Shown: in pieces, positions 58,914-64,000 of the stretch
How positions within the stretch are numbered: position 1 is the stretch's first letter
Layout: each line of letters begins with the position of its first letter
Assembly: GCF_014653575.1 (NCBI RefSeq)
Contig: NZ_BNAQ01000001.1
Location: forward strand, 1,327,626-1,391,625
Direction: 5' to 3'
Length of the DNA stretch: 64,000 nucleotides
Origin: Sphingomonas glacialis
GTDB lineage: Bacteria; Pseudomonadota; Alphaproteobacteria; Sphingomonadales; Sphingomonadaceae
The notes under the pieces: model-generated
What the model saw: only the letters and a program-made list of their open reading frames with translations
Told to the model about the DNA's origin: nothing
The model's database searches: none
Translations under genes and position numbers: made by a program

Positions 58914-60146
58914 TCACACCTTCGGCGTCAACCGCACCAATTTCCCGTCATCTTGCAGCAGCCAGATCGCCCCATCGGGCGCTTGCGCGACGTCGCGGAT
59001 TCGCGCGCCCATGTCCCACTGGTCGGCGACCGTCGCACTGTCCCCGTTGAGCGCAACGCGGATCAGCGACTCGCCCGACAGCGCGCCGATCAGCAGCGAA
59101 CCGCGATACGCCGGGAACATCGCGCCCGAATAATAGGCCATCCCGCCCGGCGAGATCGACGGGTTCCACCACAGTTTGGGCGCTTCGAGATCGGGGCGGC
59201 TGGGATGATCGGGGATCGGCTTGCCCGAATAATTGTCGCCGTTCGAGACGATCGGCCACCCGTAATTCTTGCCCGGCAGGATCAAATTGAGCTCGTCGCC
59301 ACCCTTGGGCCCCATCTCCTCTTCCCACAGCCGGCCATCGGGGGTGAACACCAGGCCGTACGGGTTGCGATGCCCGCTGCTCCACGTCTCCGCGCGCACT
59401 CCGCCCGCTGCCGCCATCGGATTGCCCGGCGCCGCCTTGCCGTCGAGCGTCAGGTGCAGGATCTTGCCAAGCGCCTGCTCTAGGTCCTGCGCCGGCGTGA
59501 AACGCTGCCGCTCGCCCGAGGAGAGGAAGAGCGACTTGCCGTCGGGTGCGAAGGCGATGTTCGCCCCGAACTGCCCGCCGACACCATCCGACCCCGCGCG
59601 CCACAGCACTTGCAGGTCGACCAGAGCCGTTCCGGTGAACTGCCCGCGCGCGAGCGCCAGGCTGCTGCCGCCCGGGCGCGGTTCGGAATAGCTGATATAG
59701 ACGAGCTTGCTCTCAGCGAAATCGGGCGCTGGCGCGATGTCGAGCAGGCCGCCTTGATTGTCGTTGAGCACCTTGGGCGCGCCGGTGATATCGGCGATCG
59801 TCCCGTCGACGCGGCGCAGCTTGATCTTGCCCGCCTTCTCGGTGACGAGCGCGCTGCCGTCGGGCAGCACCGCGATCGCGAACGGCTCGCTGAAGGTCGC
59901 GAGCGTCGCTTGCGCAAACGGTGGCTTGGTCGCGGCGCGGTTCGCGCGGCCCGTCGTCGCGGGGACGTTTCGGATCGTCGCGGCTGGCGCGTCGTCGGGC
60001 AAGCTGGTGACAGGCGCGCGGTTCGGCCGTGCCGTCGGGGTCGGTGCCGCAGCGGCCGCGGCGGCGTTCGATTGCTGCGGCTGCGCGGAGCAGGCCGTCG
60101 CGGCCAGCACCAGAGCAACGAAAGGCGTGCGGGACGACGACAACAT
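58914..60146 (-). CDS. PQQ-dependent sugar dehydrogenase-like lipoprotein (glucose/sorbosone dehydrogenase family)
   Basis: The 410-residue protein has a lipoprotein signal (ALVLAATACS, Cys19), an Ala/Pro/Thr-rich linker, and a six-bladed beta-propeller with WSSGHRNPYGLVFTPDGRLW, EEEMGPKGGDELNLILPGKNY and NPSISPGGMAYYSGAMFP, the PQQ- and metal-binding landmarks of soluble aldose sugar dehydrogenases (YliI-like). It oxidises aldoses in the periplasm. Several members lack tight sugar specificity. The gene ends at a family A repeat and has another just upstream, so it is a single-gene unit. PQQ synthesis genes are not in the window. Confidence 0.9.
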   Translation of the reverse strand: MLSSSRTPFVALVLAATACSAQPQQSNAAAAAAAPTPTARPNRAPVTSLPDDAPAATIRNVPATTGRANRAATKPPFAQATLATFSEPFAIAVLPDGSALVTEKAGKIKLRRVDGTIADITGAPKVLNDNQGGLLDIAPAPDFAESKLVYISYSEPRPGGSSLALARGQFTGTALVDLQVLWRAGSDGVGGQFGANIAFAPDGKSLFLSSGERQRFTPAQDLEQALGKILHLTLDGKAAPGNPMAAAGGVRAETWSSGHRNPYGLVFTPDGRLWEEEMGPKGGDELNLILPGKNYGWPIVSNGDNYSGKPIPDHPSRPDLEAPKLWWNPSISPGGMAYYSGAMFPAYRGSLLIGALSGESLIRVALNGDSATVADQWDMGARIRDVAQAPDGAIWLLQDDGKLVRLTPKV

Positions 60147-60178
60147 GGAGTTCTCCTGTAAGTGTTTCGAAAACCGCC

Positions 60179-60274
60179 ATCACCCCGGACTTGTTCCGGG
60201 GTCCACCGTGCGACACAGACAGCGGGCGTGGGCGTACGCTGCACCGTGGACCCCGGAACAGGTTCGGGGTGACG
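60179..60274. repeat. Palindromic repeat pair (family A)
   Basis: ATCACCCCGGACTTGTTCCG and ACAGGTTCGGGGTGACG enclose CACCGTGCGAC and GCACCGTGGACCCC. It lies between divergent genes, just 17 bases upstream of the rimP promoter. Confidence 0.85.
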
Positions 60275-60290
60275 CGCTCGCGAGAACGGC

Positions 60291-60319
60291 TTGCCAGCCC
60301 TCGCGCTTGCGCCTATATC
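60291..60319 (+). promoter_or_regulatory. Promoter of rimP-nusA-infB
   Basis: TTGCCA at 60291-60296, a 17-base spacer and TATATC at 60314-60319, followed by GCG as in the rpoB promoter. The transcript start would be about 85 bases before rimP. Confidence 0.75.
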
Positions 60320-60409
60320 GCGATCACTCTCTACATCGTCAGGTGAAGAGGCTGGAGCCCCCCGGTTCCGGCGCCGAGCCCCTTTGCCTAACCGACTCGA
60401 GGATTTCCA

Positions 60410-60988
60410 TTGGCCGAAACGCCCGATCTGACCGCCCTGATTGCTCCCGAAGCTGCGGCTTTGGGTTTCGATCTGGTGCGCGTGAAGCTGTTCGGCGGCA
60501 AGGGCGACCTCACGCTGCAGGTGATGGCCGAGCGCCCTGATACGCGCCAGCTGACGATCGAGGATTGCGCCGAACTGTCGCGCCGCATCTCCGACGTGCT
60601 CGACACGCTCGAGGCCGAGGGCCGCGACCCGATCACCGACGAATATCGCCTCGAAGTGTCGTCACCCGGGATCGACCGGCCGCTGACGCGCCTCAAGGAC
60701 TTCGCCGACTGGACCGGGCATGAGGCGCGCATCGTGCTTGCCGCGCCGATCGAGGGCCGCAAGGTGCTCACCGGGTTGCTCAAGGGCGTCGAGGGCGATC
60801 GCATCACCATCTATCTGCCCAAGCATGGCGAGATGGAGATCGGGTTCGACCAGGTCGGCACCGCCAAGCTGGTGCTGACCGACGCGCTGATCGCGGCCAC
60901 CCGGCCGCTTTCGATCGAGGGCGTCGAAGAAGAAGAAATCGAAGACGAAGCGCTGCCCGAGGGCATTGAAGACGAAGGACACAAGTGA
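60410..60988 (+). CDS. rimP: Ribosome maturation factor RimP
   Basis: The 192-residue protein has the RimP text FDLVRVKLFGGKGDLTLQVM, EYRLEVSSPGIDRPLTR and an acidic C-terminal tail. RimP assists 30S assembly. It begins at a rare TTG (60410): GAGGATTTCCA lies just upstream and the family N-terminus starts with this codon, with no nearer ATG. The low-efficiency start may limit its dose. Its TGA overlaps the nusA ATG (TGATG), giving translational coupling at the head of the operon. Confidence 0.95.
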   Translation: MAETPDLTALIAPEAAALGFDLVRVKLFGGKGDLTLQVMAERPDTRQLTIEDCAELSRRISDVLDTLEAEGRDPITDEYRLEVSSPGIDRPLTRLKDFADWTGHEARIVLAAPIEGRKVLTGLLKGVEGDRITIYLPKHGEMEIGFDQVGTAKLVLTDALIAATRPLSIEGVEEEEIEDEALPEGIEDEGHK

Positions 60989-62619
60989 TGGCCACCGCAG
61001 GAACTTCAGGCGTTACCGCCAACCGCGCCGAGCTGATCGCCATTGCGAACGCCGTCGCCACCGAGAAGATGATCGACAAGGGCATCGTCATCGAGGCGAT
61101 GGAAGACGCGATCCAGCGCGCCGCCAAGGCGCGCTACGGCGCCGAGAACGACATTCGCGCCAAGCTCGATCCCAACACCGGTGACCTGCGCTTGTGGCGC
61201 GTCGTCGAAGTGGTCGAGGCGGTCGACGATTACTTCAAGCAGGTGAACCTCAAGGAAGCGCAGAAGCTCCAGAAGGACTCGGTCGTCGGCGACTACATCG
61301 TCGATCCGCTGCCCCCGATCGAATTCGGCCGCATCGCAGCCCAGGCCGCCAAGCAGGTCATCTTCCAGAAGGTCCGCGACGCCGAGCGCGAGCGCCAGCA
61401 TGAAGAGTTCAAGGACCGGATGGGTGAGATCATCACCGGCGTCGTCAAGCGCGTCGAGTTCGGCCATGTCGTCGTCGATCTCGGCCGCGCCGAGGGCGTG
61501 ATCCGTCGCGACCAGCAGATCCCGCGCGAAGTCGTTCGCGTCAACGACCGCATCCGCTCGCTGATCCTCAACGTCCGCCGCGAAAACCGCGGGCCCCAGA
61601 TCTTCCTCAGCCGCGCGCACCCCGACTTCATGAAGAAGCTGTTCGCGCAGGAAGTGCCCGAAATCTACGACGGCATCATCGAGATCAAGGCCGCTGCCCG
61701 CGACCCGGGTTCGCGCGCCAAGATCGGCGTCATCAGCCATGATTCGTCGATCGATCCGGTCGGCGCGTGCGTCGGCATGAAGGGCAGCCGCGTTCAGGCG
61801 GTCGTCCAGGAAATGCAGGGCGAGAAGATCGACATCATCCCCTGGTCGCCCGACACCGCGACCTTCGTCGTCAACGCGCTGCAGCCGGCCTCCGTGTCGC
61901 GCGTGGTGATCGACGAGGAAGAGGACCGCATCGAGGTCGTCGTTCCCGACGATCAGCTGTCGCTCGCGATCGGTCGCCGTGGCCAGAACGTGCGTTTGGC
62001 ATCGCAGCTCACCGGCAAGGCGATCGACATCCTCACCGAGCAGGACGCGTCCGAGAAGCGCCAGAAGGAATTCGCCGAGCGCACCGAGATGTTCCAGACC
62101 GAGCTAGACGTCGATGAGACCCTCGCGCAGCTGCTCGTCGCCGAGGGCTTCGGCGCGCTCGAGGAAGTCGCCTATGTCGAGGTCGAGGAAATCGCCTCGA
62201 TCGAAGGCTTCGATGACGATCTCGCCGCCGAGCTGCAGAGCCGCGCCGCCGAGGCGCTCGAGCGTCGCGAAGGCGCGAACCGCGAGGAACGCCGCGCGAT
62301 GGGCGTCGAGGACGCACTCGCCGAGCTGCCGCATCTCAACGAGGCGATGCTCGTCACGCTCGGCAAGGCCGGGATCAAGACGCTCGACGACCTCGCAGAT
62401 CTCGCGACCGACGAGCTGATCCAGAAGAAGCGCCAGGAACAGCGCCGCCGCGCCGAGGGTGCCGACGCCAACAAGCGCCCCGAGGACAAGGGCGGCGTGC
62501 TCGGCGAGTACGGCCTGAGCGAAGCGCAGGGCAACGAGATCATCATGGCCGCACGCGCGCACTGGTTCGACGAAGAGCCGGCAGCGGCAGCGACTGCCTC
62601 GGAGGAGAGCGAAGCCTGA
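60988..62619 (+). CDS. nusA: Transcription termination/antitermination factor NusA
   Basis: The 543-residue protein has the N-terminal polymerase-binding domain, the S1 domain (GEIITGVVKRVEFGHVVVDLGR, about 130-200), two KH domains (IDPVGACVGMKGSRVQAVVQ, and IGRRGQNVRLASQL), and acidic C-terminal repeats with LVAEGFGALEEVAY and EGFDDDLAAEL, which bind the polymerase alpha subunit or RNA. It controls pausing, termination and antitermination. The ATG at 60988 is used over an adjacent GTG. Its stop overlaps the ATG of a small tautomerase gene, which is not the usual neighbour. Confidence 0.98.
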   Translation: MATAGTSGVTANRAELIAIANAVATEKMIDKGIVIEAMEDAIQRAAKARYGAENDIRAKLDPNTGDLRLWRVVEVVEAVDDYFKQVNLKEAQKLQKDSVVGDYIVDPLPPIEFGRIAAQAAKQVIFQKVRDAERERQHEEFKDRMGEIITGVVKRVEFGHVVVDLGRAEGVIRRDQQIPREVVRVNDRIRSLILNVRRENRGPQIFLSRAHPDFMKKLFAQEVPEIYDGIIEIKAAARDPGSRAKIGVISHDSSIDPVGACVGMKGSRVQAVVQEMQGEKIDIIPWSPDTATFVVNALQPASVSRVVIDEEEDRIEVVVPDDQLSLAIGRRGQNVRLASQLTGKAIDILTEQDASEKRQKEFAERTEMFQTELDVDETLAQLLVAEGFGALEEVAYVEVEEIASIEGFDDDLAAELQSRAAEALERREGANREERRAMGVEDALAELPHLNEAMLVTLGKAGIKTLDDLADLATDELIQKKRQEQRRRAEGADANKRPEDKGGVLGEYGLSEAQGNEIIMAARAHWFDEEPAAAATASEESEA

Positions 62620-62855
62620 TGCCGTTCGTCAGCATCCGCATTTCGGGCAGCGCGACCAAGGACCAGAAGTCCGCGATCGTCGCCGATGTCACCCAGTCGC
62701 TCGTCGAGCGGCTGGGCAAGAACCCGGCTGCCGTGCAGATCGTGATCGAAGAAGTGAGCACCGAGAATTACGGCGCGGGCGGGATTCTGCTTGCTGACCG
62801 TGATGCGCCCACCCCCAAGCCGCAGGAGGACGCTCGTGCGGAATCCTCGCAATGA
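62619..62855 (+). CDS. 4-oxalocrotonate tautomerase-like protein
   Basis: The 78-residue protein begins MPFVSIRISGSATKDQKSAI; removal of Met exposes the catalytic Pro1. The tautomerase features VTQSLVERLGKNPAAVQIVI and ENYGAGG are present. 4-OT enzymes tautomerise 2-hydroxymuconate or related ketoacids; the cofactor-free fold is a hexamer. It begins in the nusA stop (TGATG) and overlaps ylxR by 20 bases, so it is fully built into the nusA-infB transcript, a place where such a gene is not expected. The C-terminal 20 residues (PTPKPQEDARAESSQ) are an atypical tail that overlaps the ylxR start. Confidence 0.88.
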   Translation: MPFVSIRISGSATKDQKSAIVADVTQSLVERLGKNPAAVQIVIEEVSTENYGAGGILLADRDAPTPKPQEDARAESSQ

Positions 62856-63756
62856 CACGCTAGGCGCTACTGAAACTCCCCTCCCGCTTGCGGGAGGGGC
62901 TGGGAGAGGGCCTGACGAGGGCGCGTCCCCTGCTGACAGCCCCACCCCTAACCCAGTTTCAGGTCGGTCAGGCTCCCAGCCTGACCTGAACGATGCGGGG
63001 CATCGTTCACCTGAAACTCGCAAGCGGGAGGGGGAGGAAGCGGTGCGACGTTGCATCCTGCTCGGCGAACGCGCGCCGCGCGAAGCGCTGGTGCGACTCG
63101 CGCTGTCGCCCGACGGCCACGTCCTCCCCGACGTGCGCGCCAAGGCCCCCGGCCGCGGTGCCTGGATCGGCGTGACGCGCGCAGAGCTCGAAACCGCGAT
63201 CGCCAAGGGCAAGCTCAAGGGCGCATTCGCCCGCGCGTTCAAGACCGGCCCTATCCTGATTCCCGACGACCTGCCGCAGATGATCGCGACCGCGCTCGAA
63301 CGCGCCGTGCTCGACCGACTCGGCCTCGAAGCCCGCACCGGTCACTTGCTCACCGGCTCGGACAAGATCGAGACCGCGGCGCGCTCGGGCAAGCTCACCA
63401 TGCTGCTCCACGCGTCCGACGCCGGCACCGACGGCAACCGCAAGCTCGACCAGGCGTGGCGAATCGGCAACGATGAAGAAGGCAGCGCTTTGCGGGGGTT
63501 GGCACTGCCGGTGTCACGCACCATATTGGCCGTGGCGCTAGGTCGGCAGAATGTGGTACATATCGGCCTGACAGAACGCGATGCTGCAAAGCGGGTGGGC
63601 GAAACGCTCAACCGCTGGCTGCATTTCATCGGCCCCGAATCCGCCCTCGTGGCTTGCGAAACACCGTCGCAAGGCGCATCGGCGCACATATCCAACCCGG
63701 CGGGAAGTGGCATCCCTGCTGCGGCTGACGACGACACATGCGAGGAATTTGAGTGA
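62836..63756 (+). CDS. ylxR: YlxR-L7Ae-like RNA-binding protein, with an in-frame palindromic-repeat insertion
   Basis: The 306-residue protein is the alphaproteobacterial fusion of DUF448 (YlxR) and an L7Ae-like domain. It starts at GTG 62836 (VRNPRNDTLGATE) with GCAGGAGGACGCTC upstream. Residues about 13-67 are encoded by a family B palindromic repeat (62871-63036), open throughout. The YlxR part resumes at RRCILLGERAPREALVRLAL, KAPGRGAWIG and RAFKTG, then the L7Ae part with TGHLLTGSDKIETAARSGKL and ALGRQNVVHIGLTE. YlxR is an RNA-binding or RNase P-modulating protein of the nusA operon. The TGA overlaps the infB GTG. Confidence 0.93.
   Translation: MRNPRNDTLGATETPLPLAGGAGRGPDEGASPADSPTPNPVSGRSGSQPDLNDAGHRSPETRKREGEEAVRRCILLGERAPREALVRLALSPDGHVLPDVRAKAPGRGAWIGVTRAELETAIAKGKLKGAFARAFKTGPILIPDDLPQMIATALERAVLDRLGLEARTGHLLTGSDKIETAARSGKLTMLLHASDAGTDGNRKLDQAWRIGNDEEGSALRGLALPVSRTILAVALGRQNVVHIGLTERDAAKRVGETLNRWLHFIGPESALVACETPSQGASAHISNPAGSGIPAAADDDTCEEFE
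62871..63036. repeat. Family B palindromic repeat inserted in frame within ylxR
   Basis: TGAAACTCCCCTCCCGCTTG CGGGAGGGG at the left is mirrored by ACCTGAAACTCGCAAGCGGG AGGG at the right. Inner palindromes are TCAGGCTCCCAGCCTGA and CGATGCGGGGCATCG. It adds about 55 residues, rich in Gly, Ala, Pro, Ser and Glu, without a stop or frameshift. Confidence 0.8.
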
Positions 63757-64000
63757 GCGATACCGACAACGAAAAGCCGAAACTCGGAATGCGTCAGCCG
63801 CTCGGGCTGAAGCGCACGATCGAGACCGGCCAGGTCAAGCAGAGCTTCAGCCATGGACGGCAGAATACCGTCCAGGTTGAAGTGAAGCGCCGTCGCGTGC
63901 TCGGGCCCGGCGGCGCGCCGGTCGCGGCACCCGTCGAGCAGGCCGCTCCGGCACCGGCGCCCGTCGCCGCGCCGCGTCCGGTCGCGCCGACCCCGCCGCC
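63753..64000 (+). CDS. infB: Translation initiation factor IF-2, N-terminal end (partial)
   Basis: Only about 83 codons are present. The frame starts at GTG 63753 within the ylxR stop and reads VSDTDNEKPKLGMRQPLGLK, then QVKQSFSHGRQNTVQVEVKR, the IF-2 N-terminal signature of alphaproteobacteria, followed by the usual Ala/Pro-rich region. IF-2 is the GTPase that places fMet-tRNA on the 30S subunit. The gene runs beyond the right edge of the window. Confidence 0.95.
   Translation, partial: MSDTDNEKPKLGMRQPLGLKRTIETGQVKQSFSHGRQNTVQVEVKRRRVLGPGGAPVAAPVEQAAPAPAPVAAPRPVAPTPP

Overview
The window is chromosomal DNA from a GC-rich alphaproteobacterium, most likely a member of the Sphingomonadales (Sphingomonas type). 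This is inferred from the form of RpoB/RpoC, the fused YlxR-L7Ae protein, the rimP-nusA-ylxR-infB order, TonB-dependent receptors, an OprB porin, a CoA-ester catabolic cluster and many short palindromic repeats between genes. I saw no phage integrase, transposase, CRISPR array or rRNA operon. One strongly AT-rich segment (about 34.2-36.4 kb) stands out as foreign.

Layout: 0-18.6 kb is an information-processing block (end of nusG, rplK-rplA, rplJ-rplL, rpoB, rpoC) broken up by unrelated genes: a Crp/Fnr regulator, a cold-shock gene, an AsmA-like protein, a zinc-knuckle protein, a Tat-exported aminotransferase, and a minus-strand envelope protein between rplL and rpoB. rpoB therefore has its own promoter and a leader with an attenuator-like hairpin. 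18.8-30.8 kb holds envelope and transport genes: a TonB receptor, a DJ-1/Hsp31-like protein, an OprB porin, a 1130-residue GH18-like/NodB/GT2 fusion, tRNA-Pro(CGG), a pnuC-ribosylnicotinamide kinase pair, a secreted peroxiredoxin and a CsgG-like SH3 protein. 31-38.4 kb has the translational GTPases lepA and typA on either side of a terminase-small-subunit-like protein and the AT-rich island. The island carries an OLD-family ATPase-TOPRIM gene split by one extra base in an A7 tract.

38.6-49.1 kb has a second TonB receptor, a TelA/XpaC-like pair, a small SpoIIAA-like protein, two tandem amidohydrolases (the second lacking the HxH metal motif), and a GH19 muralytic enzyme followed by two unrecognised genes, the last a membrane protein. 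49.3-58.8 kb has the RhlE helicase and a set of CoA-ester enzymes (thiolase, SDR, hotdog thioesterases, enoyl-CoA hydratase, acyl-CoA synthetase) with a nitroreductase and an FUSC-type membrane protein, suggesting beta-oxidation-like breakdown of an unknown acid. 58.9-64 kb has a PQQ-type sugar dehydrogenase-like lipoprotein and then the rimP-nusA-(tautomerase)-ylxR-infB operon. A 4-oxalocrotonate tautomerase gene sits inside this operon, and a palindromic repeat is inserted in frame within ylxR.

At least fifteen palindromic repeat elements of related families (single hairpins or about 95-bp inverted pairs) fill gaps throughout and are the most pervasive non-coding structure here. Positions and motifs were read by eye; family names are from recognition of conserved motifs, not from searches.
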